From contig NZ_JAJNOC010000003.1 of the NCBI RefSeq assembly GCF_021044825.1, positions 62,001 to 126,000 of the forward strand: 64,000 nucleotides of DNA, in the 5' to 3' direction. The notes beneath the pieces were generated by a model, which was not told where the DNA came from, ran no database searches, and worked only from the letters and a program-made list of their open reading frames with translations. How positions within the stretch are numbered: position 1 is the first letter of the stretch; the number at the start of each line of letters is the position of its first letter. Positions 15,800 through 23,488 of this stretch are shown here, in pieces. Source of the DNA: Massilia phyllostachyos. Lineage in GTDB: Bacteria; Pseudomonadota; Gammaproteobacteria; Burkholderiales; Burkholderiaceae_D. Position numbers and translations under genes: made by a program.

Positions 15800-16993
15800 A
15801 TGGGAAATTTCATTTCTCCGGTCGCCGATCGTGCGACCCTCGTTGCCGCCCCACGCCTGTGGATCGAGGGCGCGGCAATCCAGCAGTTAAGCAAGACCGT
15901 CCAGCTGCCCGGCATGGTGCGTGCCGTCGGCATGCCTGATCTTCATCCGGGCCGCGGCTATCCGATCGGCGCATCGTTCTTCACCCATGGCCGCTTCTAT
16001 CCGGCGCTGGTGGGGTCGGATATCGGTTGCGGCGTGTCGGTCTGGACCACCGGCCTGGCGGCGGCCAAGGTCAAACTCGACAAACTCGATCGCCTCCTCG
16101 GCAATATCGATGGTCCGATCGAGGACGGCGAACTGGGACGCATGAACGATGCGTTTCCGGAGGTCGCAACGCGGATGGCGCAGGTCGAACAGGCGCTGGC
16201 GGACGCCGGCCTGGACACGGGCTTCATGCGTGCGATCGCCAACCTCGGTTCGGGCAATCACTTCCTCGAGCTGCAAAAACTCGAACAGCGCATCGACGCG
16301 AACGAGGCGGCGGCGGACGTCCTCAACGCCCGGCGCCTGAACCTGGTCGTGCACAGTGGCTCGCGCGGCCTGGGTTCGAGCATCCTGCGCGAGCACGTCG
16401 AGCGCTTCGGCCACCACGGCCTGGAGGACGCGACGCCGGACGCCATCGACTACGTACGCCGCCACACGGCGGCTGTAGCGTTCGCGGAACTCAACCGCTG
16501 GCTGATCGCGGTGCGGGTGCTGGTGCGCCTGGGCGCGGAAGGCACGCTGCGCCTGGACGTGAATCACAATACGGTGACGCGCGAGCGTTTCGACGACATC
16601 GATGGCTGGGTGCACCGCAAGGGCGCCACGCCGATGGCCGGGGAGCTGGTCCTGATTCCCGGCTCGCGCGACCACCTGAGCTTCCTGGTGCGGCCGATCG
16701 CCGCGGCGGCACCGGCAAGCCTCGGTTCGCTCGCGCACGGGGCCGGACGCAAGTGGATGCGCTCCGACTGCAAGGCGCGGCTCGGGCGCAGCATGTCGCT
16801 CAAGGATGCCGCCAAGGGTGCGCTGGGTAGCCGGATCATTTGCAACGACAAGGACCTCGTCTTCGAGGAAGCCGGCGCGGCCTACAAGCCGATCGATACC
16901 GTGATCGACAGCCTGGCCGGCGCGGGCCTGGTCGAGGTGGTGGCGAGCTTCCGTCCGGTGCTGACCTACAAGACGCGTGGGGAGTGCTGCTGA
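15800..16993 (+). CDS. rtcB: RtcB family RNA ligase (RtcB2-like, paired with PrfH)
   Basis: A 397-residue GTP-dependent RNA ligase that joins 2',3'-cyclic phosphate or 3'-phosphate ends to 5'-OH ends. Visible signatures: MPDLHPGRGYPIG, the metal-binding Cys77 in SDIGCGVS, NLGSGNHFLEL, VVHSGSRGLGSS, DVNHN, and the guanylate-accepting His313 in HGAGRKW. The start MGNFI fits the family as I recall it; an upstream in-frame GTG (15719) is less likely. The stop overlaps the prfH start by one base (TGATG). The PrfH partner distinguishes this from the archease/RtcA-type operon and implies a role in repairing damaged ribosomal RNA. Confidence 0.92.
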   Translation: MGNFISPVADRATLVAAPRLWIEGAAIQQLSKTVQLPGMVRAVGMPDLHPGRGYPIGASFFTHGRFYPALVGSDIGCGVSVWTTGLAAAKVKLDKLDRLLGNIDGPIEDGELGRMNDAFPEVATRMAQVEQALADAGLDTGFMRAIANLGSGNHFLELQKLEQRIDANEAAADVLNARRLNLVVHSGSRGLGSSILREHVERFGHHGLEDATPDAIDYVRRHTAAVAFAELNRWLIAVRVLVRLGAEGTLRLDVNHNTVTRERFDDIDGWVHRKGATPMAGELVLIPGSRDHLSFLVRPIAAAAPASLGSLAHGAGRKWMRSDCKARLGRSMSLKDAAKGALGSRIICNDKDLVFEEAGAAYKPIDTVIDSLAGAGLVEVVASFRPVLTYKTRGECC

Positions 16994-17616
16994 TGGCGAT
17001 CCTCATGCAAATCTCGGCCAACACCGGCCCGGAAGAATGCTGCCTCGGCGTGGTCAAGCTGCTCGCGCACCTGGAAGCGAAGGCGCGCGCCACCAGGGTC
17101 GCCGTCACCCTCGTCGACGAGGTGCGGGCCGGCGCGACCGGCCTGCTGCAGTCGGCGGTGCTGGCGCTGGAAGGCGACGAAGCAGCCTGCCGCCAGTTCG
17201 CCGCGCCCTACGCCGGCACGATCCTGTGGGTCTGCCCGAGTCCTTTCCGCCCGCAGCACCGGCGCAAGAACTGGTATCTGGACGTGATGCTGTTTGCCGA
17301 ACCGGCGCGCGACTTCGACAACGAAGTCAGGTTCGAGACGATGCGCTCGTCCGGACCCGGCGGCCAGCACGCCAACAAGACCGAGACGGCGGTGCGCGCG
17401 ACCCACGTGGCGACCGGCCTGTCGGTCAAGGTCGGCGGCTCGCGCAGCCAGAGTGCGAACAAGGCGGCCGCGCTGGCGCTGCTCGGTGCGAAGGTGAGGG
17501 AGCACCTCGACCAGGCCAGCCAGGAGGCCAGGGCGCAGCGGCGGCTGCGGCATGCGTCGAAGGCGGGTGACCTGGTGGTCAAGCGCTTCGTTGGAAAGGA
17601 GTTCGCGGAAGCCTGA
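16993..17616 (+). CDS. prfH: Peptide chain release factor H
   Basis: A 207-residue release-factor relative. It has the GGQ loop (residues 123-125 in SSGPGGQHANKTETAV) that drives peptidyl-tRNA hydrolysis, and a basic C-terminal tail, but lacks the codon-recognition domains of RF1/RF2 (usual length about 360). Its start codon overlaps the rtcB stop, indicating tight co-expression. Published work on this gene pair, as I recall it, shows PrfH releasing peptides from ribosomes whose 16S decoding centre has been cut, after which RtcB seals the rRNA. A strong terminator follows directly. Confidence 0.92.
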   Translation: MAILMQISANTGPEECCLGVVKLLAHLEAKARATRVAVTLVDEVRAGATGLLQSAVLALEGDEAACRQFAAPYAGTILWVCPSPFRPQHRRKNWYLDVMLFAEPARDFDNEVRFETMRSSGPGGQHANKTETAVRATHVATGLSVKVGGSRSQSANKAAALALLGAKVREHLDQASQEARAQRRLRHASKAGDLVVKRFVGKEFAEA

Positions 17617-17626
17617 CGGTCGATCG

Positions 17627-17660
17627 AACAAAAAACCGGGGTGCTCCCCGGTTTTTTGTT
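17627..17660. terminator. Bidirectional intrinsic terminator
   Basis: A perfect 15-bp stem, AACAAAAAACCGGGG (17627-17641) with its complement (17646-17660), and a TGCT loop. The A-tract on one arm and T-tract on the other let it serve both prfH (plus) and the convergent DUF885 gene (minus). Confidence 0.95.
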
Positions 17661-17670
17661 CATGCTTGCA

Positions 17671-19482
17671 TTACCTGCTCTCGGCGATCCAGCGATCCAC
17701 CTTCGCCTCCAGCACCGCCAGCGGCAAGGTGCCTTCGCCCAGCACGATCTCGTGGAACTTCGGCAGGCTGAACTTCTCGCCCAGCGCCGCTTGCGCGCGC
17801 TGGCGCAGTGCCATGATCTTCAGCGACCCGATCTTGTAGCCCAGCGCCTGGCCCGGCCACACCATATAGCGCTCGATCTGGGCGCGCGCATCAGGCTCCG
17901 AGTAGCCCAGCGTGTCCTGGAAATACTGGATCGCCTGCGCGCGGCTCCAGCCTTTCGCATGCAGGCCGGTATCGACCACCAGGCGCGCCGCGCGCAGCAT
18001 CTCGTCGTTCAGGTGGCCGAAATAATCTTCCGGCTTCTCGAACAACCCCATCTCCTTGCCCAGGGTCTCGGCATACAGCGCCCAGCCCTCGGTGAAGGCA
18101 TTGTTGCCGCCGAACTTGCGGAAGTTCGGCAGGCCGAGTTCCTGCACCAGCGCGATGTGGAAGTGGTGGCCCGGCTGGCCTTCGTGCAGGTACAGGGTCA
18201 CCATGCCGGTGCTGCCGTACTGCTTCGGATCGTTCACCACCGACCAGAACACGCCCGGACGCGAGCCGTCGACGGCCGGCGGGGTGTAGTGGTCGGAGGC
18301 GGTCGCGCGCGACAGTTCCGGTTCCAGGCGCAGGTCGAGCGGCGACTTCGGCATCAAGGTGAACAGCGCCGGCAGCTTGGTGCGCACCCTGGCGTCGAGT
18401 TCGCGGTAGACGTCGATCACCTGCTGGCTTGATGTGAACGGCTTGTACTTCGGCTGCTCCGACACCCAGCGCGGCAGGCCGGCGGCGGGGCCGGTATAGC
18501 CCATCTTCGGCCCGACGACGCCGTACTCGCCCTGGATGCGCGCGACTTCCTTCAGGCCGATCTCGTGGATCTGCTCGGGCGTGAGGCTGGTGGTGGTCAT
18601 GCCCGCTACGCGCGCCGCGTACCAGGCGGCGCCGTTCGGCAGCGCGTTCCAGCCGGCGCTGCTGCGGGACTTCGGCAGGTAGTCCTTCTCGAGGAAGGTG
18701 CTCAGGCGCCTCAATGCCGGATTGAGCTTGTCGGCGATGGTCTTGCGGTAGGCCGTCGTCAGGCGCTTCTTGTCCGCGCTCGAGAACGAGGCCGGGAAGT
18801 TGGTGATCGGCGTGTAGAAGATGCTGTCCTCGGCCTTCGCGGCCACCAGCTGCTTGAACTGGGGCAGGGCGGATTGCATGGGTTCGCGCGGCTGCACGAC
18901 GCCGCGCTTGATCCCCTCGCGCATGTTGACGATCGACTGGTCGATGTGCGGCACCAGCTCCGCCAGGCGGCTCAGGTAGGCGCGGTATTCGCGCGGCGTG
19001 CTCAAGGGCTGGGCGCCCTGGCCGCTGGCGTAGTTCGCCAGGATCACCGGCATGCTGACCATCTGGTCGATCGGGATCAGGTGCTCGGGGAAGGCGGCCA
19101 GGCGCAGCGCGGTGTCGAGCTCGAACTTGAGGATGTCGTAGCTGGTCTGGTCGCGTGCGTTCAGCCTGTCGCGCGGGATGTTTGATAAGCGCTTGAGGTA
19201 GGCGCGGTAGCGCGCGAACTGCTGCTGGCGCACCTTGGGCGAGATCGACAGGCCCAGCTTGTCGTTGAAGCGGCTGTCGCCGTTCTCGGTGGCCCAGACG
19301 GGTTCGAAGCGCGCCAGCGATTCGTAGTATTCGTCGGCGAGGGCGTTGATCTGGCGGCTCTCGAGCGTGGCTGCGGCGGCAGCCGGTTTGGCGGCGGGAG
19401 CAGCCTGCTGCGCCGCGCCGGCCGGGGCGCAGGCCAGCAACGCGGCCGCCGCGAGAGCGGCCAGGGTAAACCGTTGTTTCAT
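17671..19482 (-). CDS. DUF885 family exported metallopeptidase-like protein
   Basis: A 603-residue protein of the DUF885 family. The hallmark HEGQPGHHF begins at His433 and carries an HExxxHH-like pattern that suggests a metal site; a distant Glu (AFTEGWALYAE) fits as a further ligand. The N-terminus is a signal peptide; LLAC at residues 15-18 resembles a lipobox, so it may be a lipoprotein, although cleavage after AGA is also possible. An Ala/Pro-rich linker follows. Family members are presumed peptidases, and function here is inferred. It is followed 13 bases upstream by the LivK-type gene on the same strand. Confidence 0.85.
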   Translation of the reverse strand: MKQRFTLAALAAAALLACAPAGAAQQAAPAAKPAAAAATLESRQINALADEYYESLARFEPVWATENGDSRFNDKLGLSISPKVRQQQFARYRAYLKRLSNIPRDRLNARDQTSYDILKFELDTALRLAAFPEHLIPIDQMVSMPVILANYASGQGAQPLSTPREYRAYLSRLAELVPHIDQSIVNMREGIKRGVVQPREPMQSALPQFKQLVAAKAEDSIFYTPITNFPASFSSADKKRLTTAYRKTIADKLNPALRRLSTFLEKDYLPKSRSSAGWNALPNGAAWYAARVAGMTTTSLTPEQIHEIGLKEVARIQGEYGVVGPKMGYTGPAAGLPRWVSEQPKYKPFTSSQQVIDVYRELDARVRTKLPALFTLMPKSPLDLRLEPELSRATASDHYTPPAVDGSRPGVFWSVVNDPKQYGSTGMVTLYLHEGQPGHHFHIALVQELGLPNFRKFGGNNAFTEGWALYAETLGKEMGLFEKPEDYFGHLNDEMLRAARLVVDTGLHAKGWSRAQAIQYFQDTLGYSEPDARAQIERYMVWPGQALGYKIGSLKIMALRQRAQAALGEKFSLPKFHEIVLGEGTLPLAVLEAKVDRWIAESR

Positions 19483-19495
19483 CGTTGCGAAATCC

Positions 19496-20623
19496 TTAGT
19501 AACTGGCCAGCGGGCTCAGGACGCCGTTCTTGAAGGTGTAGACGGTGACCGTCGTCTTTTTCAGGTTGCCCTTCGGGTCGTAGCCATAGGTGCCGACCAC
19601 GCCCTGGTAGCTGATCGTGTGCATGGCGGCGCCGACCTTGGCCGGGTCGACCGAGTTCGCGCTCTTCATGGCCTGGGCGATGAACTTGGTCTGGTCGTAG
19701 AAGGAGGGCGCGTACACGTCCGGATCGCGCTTGAAGCGCGCCTTGTAGCCGTCGATGAAGGCCTGGCCGCCGGGCTGCCTGGCGACGATGGCGCCGGCCT
19801 GGGCGCAGCGCACGTTCTCGCCGACCGCGGGGCCGCCGAGTTTCGCCATCTCCGGGCTGCACAGGGTGTCGCCGCCGAGCAGCGGCACGTTCAGGCCGAG
19901 CGCCTTCATCTGGCGCGCCATCGGGGCGGCCTGCGGGGCGTAGCCTCCGAAGAACACCGCGTCCACGCGCTTGGCCTTCAGGGAAGTGAGGATGGCGGCG
20001 AAGTCGGTCGCCTTGTCGTTGGTGTATTCGTGGCCCGCGATCTTGATGCCGGCCGCCTGTGCCTGGCGCTTGAACTCCATCGCGATGCCCTGGCCGAAGG
20101 CGCCACGGTCGTCGATCACGCCGACGTTCCTGATCTTCAGGTCCTTGGCCGCGTAGTTCGCGACCGAGCCGCCCACTTGCGTGTCGCTGGCGACGATGCG
20201 GAACACGGTGGCATAGCCGCCGGCCGTGATCTTCGGATTTGTGCCGACGGTCGACATCAGGATGCCGTTGTCGTTGTAGACGCGCGAGGCGGGGATCGCC
20301 ACGCCCGAGTTGTAGGGGCCGAGCACGAACTTGACCTTGGCGTCGGCGAACTTCTGCGCCACGGTCACGCCCTGTTTCGGGTCGCCGCCGTCGTCCTCCG
20401 ACTGCAGCTCGAAGCGGATGGTGTTGCCGCCCACCTGCAGCTTCTGCGCGTTGAGTTCTTCGATGGCGAGGCGCACGCCGTTCTCGTTATCCTTGCCGGC
20501 AAAGGCGTTGGCGCCCGAGAGCGGGCCGCTGACGCCGATCTTCACGACCTGTTCGGCGGCGTGGGCGGTATGGACGGTGGCGAGCAGCGCGGTGATCAGC
20601 GCCAGAGGCAGTTTCGATGGCAT
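19496..20623 (-). CDS. Branched-chain amino acid ABC transporter substrate-binding protein (LivK type)
   Basis: A 375-residue periplasmic binding protein. The signal peptide ends in TAHA near residue 22 and is followed by EQVVKIGVSGPLSG, typical of Leu/Ile/Val-binding proteins. Further marks are GANAFAGKDNENGVRLAIEELN and VIDDRGAFGQGIAMEFKRQ. I use the ATG at 20623; an in-frame TTG eight codons upstream is less likely because it precedes the signal peptide awkwardly. No livHMGF genes are adjacent, so it either works with a transporter elsewhere or serves as a free binding protein. Ligands of this fold include amino acids, amides and short aromatics. Confidence 0.9.
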   Translation of the reverse strand: MPSKLPLALITALLATVHTAHAAEQVVKIGVSGPLSGANAFAGKDNENGVRLAIEELNAQKLQVGGNTIRFELQSEDDGGDPKQGVTVAQKFADAKVKFVLGPYNSGVAIPASRVYNDNGILMSTVGTNPKITAGGYATVFRIVASDTQVGGSVANYAAKDLKIRNVGVIDDRGAFGQGIAMEFKRQAQAAGIKIAGHEYTNDKATDFAAILTSLKAKRVDAVFFGGYAPQAAPMARQMKALGLNVPLLGGDTLCSPEMAKLGGPAVGENVRCAQAGAIVARQPGGQAFIDGYKARFKRDPDVYAPSFYDQTKFIAQAMKSANSVDPAKVGAAMHTISYQGVVGTYGYDPKGNLKKTTVTVYTFKNGVLSPLASY

Positions 20624-20706
20624 TCCCTTGGTCTCCGTTGTAGTCAACGGACGCCATCATCGCACGAATCGATAGCCGGGCGAAGAGGCCGTCCGGCACG
20701 AAAGAA

Positions 20707-21192
20707 TCAGGAGGGCAGGCCGTGCGAGATCAGCTCCAGCGGCAGCGCCGTGGTCGACTTGATCTGCTCCATCGAGAAGGCGGAAGAGACGCCGGTCAGG
20801 CGCGCGGTCTTGATCAGCTTCTTGTAGAAACGGTCGTAGCCGGCGATGTCGGTGGTGACGACCTTGAGCAGGTAATCGACGTCGCCGCTCATGCGGTGGA
20901 ATTCGAGCACTTCCGGCAGCGCGATCACGGCCGACGCGAAGCGCGCCAGCCATTTCTCGTCATGTTCGCTGGTGCGCACGCTCACGAACACCGTCACCGG
21001 CAGGCCGACCTTGTCGCGGTTGACGATGCTGACCCGGCTTTCGATATAGCCCTCTTCCTCGAGCCGTTTGACGCGCTTCCAGCAGGGCGTGCTGGACAGG
21101 CCGACCTTTTCGCTGAGGCCGGAAATCGAAAGGGTGGCATCCGCCTGCAGTGCGGCGAGAATGGCGCAATCAAACTTGTCGAGAGAGTTCAT
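20707..21192 (-). CDS. Lrp/AsnC family transcriptional regulator
   Basis: A 161-residue feast/famine regulator. The N-terminal winged helix (about 5-60) reads DKFDCAILAALQADATLSIS and LSSTPCWKRVKRLEEEGYI; the C-terminal RAM/ligand domain (about 70-150) has VTVFVSVRT and the GDVDYLLKVVT loop. The ATG at 21192 has AGGGA upstream. It is divergent from the cysteine desulfurase-rhodanese gene. Lrp-type regulators next to sulfur-amino-acid genes often respond to cysteine; control of the desulfurase gene is therefore a reasonable inference, not shown. Two palindromes lie just upstream of its start. Confidence 0.92.
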   Translation of the reverse strand: MNSLDKFDCAILAALQADATLSISGLSEKVGLSSTPCWKRVKRLEEEGYIESRVSIVNRDKVGLPVTVFVSVRTSEHDEKWLARFASAVIALPEVLEFHRMSGDVDYLLKVVTTDIAGYDRFYKKLIKTARLTGVSSAFSMEQIKSTTALPLELISHGLPS

Positions 21193-21199
21193 TTTCCCT

Positions 21200-21225
21200 A
21201 TATCGATATGTGGAGAACATATATG
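21200..21225. promoter_or_regulatory. Paired palindromes in the Lrp/desulfurase divergent region
   Basis: ATATCGATAT (21200-21209) and CATATATG (21218-21225) are perfect short palindromes about 18 bases apart centre to centre, within 35 bases upstream of the Lrp-type gene start. The region 21193-21341 is strikingly AT-rich for this genome. They are candidate regulator sites or promoter elements for autoregulation and for the divergent gene. Confidence 0.4.
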
Positions 21226-21341
21226 CCAATTCTCAGCCACAAAGGCGAAAATTTGGGATATCTTTACCAGCACGACTCCGTAACATATTACTTAAAAATA
21301 ACAGGCTCCGCAGCAACTATTTACTTTTTTGTAATTCGTTC

Positions 21342-23276
21342 ATGAACAGCGAACTCTACCTCGACGCCAACGCCACTTCCCCGGTCCTGCCGGCCGCCAT
21401 CGAGGCCGCCACCGCGGCCATGCACAGCTGCTTCGGCAATCCGAGCAGCAGCCACGCCGCCGGCCTGCGCGCCAAGGCGCTGCTGGACGGGACCCGCGCG
21501 CTGGCGCGCCGGGTGCTGGGCGCCGCAAGCGGACGGGTGATGTTCACCAGCGGCGCTACCGAAGGCATCCAGACCGCGGTGCTGTCGGCCCTGTGCGCGG
21601 TGCGCGAACGGCGCGCGCGCGGAGAAGCCGCGGGCGAGCTGCTGCTGTACGGCGCGACCGAACACAAGGCGGTGCCGGAGAGCCTGGCGCACTGGAACCG
21701 GGTGCTGGGGCTCGGGCTGGAGCTGCGCGCGCTGCCGGTGGGCCGCGATGGCCGCCACCGCCTCGAGGTGCTGCGCGAACTGGCGCCGCGCGCCGCCTTT
21801 GTCTGCACGATGGCCGCCAACAACGAGACCGGGGTCGTGTCCGACCTGGACGGCATCGCCGCGGTGCTGCAGGAAACCGCCAGCCCGGCCCTGTGGATGG
21901 TCGACTGCGTGCAGGCGCTCGGCAAGCTGCCCTTGCAGCTGGACCGCACCCGCATCGACTACGCGCCGTTCTCGGGCCACAAGCTGTACGCGCCCAAGGG
22001 CATCGGCCTGCTCTACGTGCGCGAAGGCGCGCCTTATACGCCGCTGATGTGCGGCGGCGGCCAGGAAGCCGGGCAGCGCTCGGGCACCGAGAACATGAGC
22101 GGCATCGCGGCGCTCGGCGCCGTATTGAAAGCGCTGGAAGAGGGCGGCACCTTCCGCGGCCACGGCCAGCTGCAGGCGATGCGCGAGCGCCTGGCGGCAA
22201 GCCTGGTCGCGGCCTTCCCCGGCCTGGAATTCAACGCGCCGCTGGCGCAGACCCTGCCCACCACCCTGAACTTCTCGGTGCCGGGCGTGAGCAGCAAGGA
22301 GCTGCTCGACGTGTTCGACGCCGCCGGCGTGCGGGTCAGCGCCGGCTCGGCCTGTTCCGCATCGAAGGCCGCGCCCAGCTACGTGCTCGATGCGATGGGC
22401 GTTGCGAACGCCTGCAGCGCATCGGCGGTGCGCCTTTCCTTCGGTCCGCTGGCGGACGACGCTTTCATCGACGCCGCCTGCGAACGCATCCTGCGCTGCG
22501 GCCGCGCGCTGTTCGCAACGCGTCCGGCGGCGCGGCTGCAGCAGCTCGAATCCTCCGGCGCCAGCGGCTGGCTGCTGTTCGACGAAGCGGGCGCCGAATG
22601 CATCGCGATCGATCCGCCCGCGGCGCTGGCGCCGCGCATCGCGGCCGAGCTGCGCGCCCGCGGTTGCCGCCTGCTCGCCTGTTTCGATACCAGCATCGGT
22701 TCCGGCGGCGCCGACGCGCTGGCCGAATCGATGAACCTGACGGCCGGCTGGCCGGGACAAGGCGCCGGGATCGCCCTCGGTGAGGACCTGCTGGTGCAGC
22801 GCGGCGAGGCTTTCCTGTTCGGCCGCGCCCGGGACGGCGTGCTCGACCCCGGCGCGGTGCGCTTCGTGTTCGGCGCCGCGCCTGCCGAGGGCGTGGCCGG
22901 CGCCACCCTGTGCTGCCACCGCGCCGGCGAACCGGCGGTCTCGCGGCCCGGCTGCGAGCCGCTGCCGGACGAAGGCATCGACCTCGACGCCGTCTCGGCC
23001 GCCGCCTACCTCGAATCGCACCCCGACGCGCTGCTGGTCGACGTGCGCGAATTCCCCGAACACAGCGCCGGCGCCGCCCGCCTGCATGGACGCGCGGCGC
23101 AGCACGTGCCCTTGTCGCAGCTGGCCGGCCAGGCGGCGCAGTGGCTCGACCAGCCGCGTCCCCTGGTCTTCGTCTGCCGCAGCGGCAACCGCAGCGCACG
23201 CGCCGCGCGCACCTTGCGCCGCCTCGGCCATGCCCAGTGCTGGCACGTCGCCGGCGGCCTGGCCCTCGCCGGCTGA
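21342..23276 (+). CDS. Cysteine desulfurase fused to degenerate MBL-like segment and rhodanese
   Basis: A 644-residue fusion. Residues 1-385 are a class V aminotransferase of the NifS/IscS type: the PLP Lys214 in FSGHKLYAPKG, a His in GATEHKAVPE, and the catalytic Cys338 in GSACSASKA. About 400-530 resembles a persulfide-dioxygenase-like metallo-beta-lactamase fold (WLLFDEAGAECIAIDP), but the HxHxDH site is replaced by FDTSIGSGG. About 545-644 is a rhodanese with active Cys612 in VCRSGNRS. The desulfurase would form a persulfide from cysteine and the rhodanese could receive the sulfur. No clear ribosome site precedes the ATG, and no iscU-like gene is nearby. Confidence 0.85.
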   Translation: MNSELYLDANATSPVLPAAIEAATAAMHSCFGNPSSSHAAGLRAKALLDGTRALARRVLGAASGRVMFTSGATEGIQTAVLSALCAVRERRARGEAAGELLLYGATEHKAVPESLAHWNRVLGLGLELRALPVGRDGRHRLEVLRELAPRAAFVCTMAANNETGVVSDLDGIAAVLQETASPALWMVDCVQALGKLPLQLDRTRIDYAPFSGHKLYAPKGIGLLYVREGAPYTPLMCGGGQEAGQRSGTENMSGIAALGAVLKALEEGGTFRGHGQLQAMRERLAASLVAAFPGLEFNAPLAQTLPTTLNFSVPGVSSKELLDVFDAAGVRVSAGSACSASKAAPSYVLDAMGVANACSASAVRLSFGPLADDAFIDAACERILRCGRALFATRPAARLQQLESSGASGWLLFDEAGAECIAIDPPAALAPRIAAELRARGCRLLACFDTSIGSGGADALAESMNLTAGWPGQGAGIALGEDLLVQRGEAFLFGRARDGVLDPGAVRFVFGAAPAEGVAGATLCCHRAGEPAVSRPGCEPLPDEGIDLDAVSAAAYLESHPDALLVDVREFPEHSAGAARLHGRAAQHVPLSQLAGQAAQWLDQPRPLVFVCRSGNRSARAARTLRRLGHAQCWHVAGGLALAG

Positions 23277-23313
23277 TTCTCACTTCGCTGTCAATCTGAC
23301 CGCATTCCCGGGA

Positions 23314-23335
23314 GGTGGACGGCAAGCCGTCCACC
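23314..23335. repeat. GGTGGACGGC hairpin
   Basis: GGTGGACGGC-AA-GCCGTCCACC is a perfect 10-bp inverted repeat, 37 bases after the desulfurase stop, followed by CCTAC. A related arrangement (GGACGGGGGACCCGTCCACCCTACG) is at 57119-57143. It may act as a terminator without a T-tract, or as a second dispersed REP class. Confidence 0.6.
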
Positions 23336-23488
23336 CCTACCGTAACATCCATCCACCGCCTGTGTACGCCACCGCACAGTGCCCACCGCCCGCATCTCCT
23401 AGCATGGCAATGGCCGTGCGCGCCCAGTCTCTCCCATCCTCCGATCCGCCAGCGGTCGATTGCGCACGCCTCTGTGTCGAGGTCCCTG

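Noticed and set aside
17617..17670. Small RNA gene between prfH and the DUF885 gene
   Set aside because: The only structure is the perfect bidirectional terminator hairpin; there is no room for a promoter and transcript body.
20624..20647. Upstream TTG start for the LivK-type protein
   Set aside because: It adds eight polar residues before a normal signal peptide; the ATG at 20623 with GGAG upstream is simpler.
23315..23488. N-terminal extension of the giant protein from its first in-frame start
   Set aside because: Pro/His/Ser-rich and overlaps a hairpin; no ribosome site. A TTG at 23489 with GAGG fits better.
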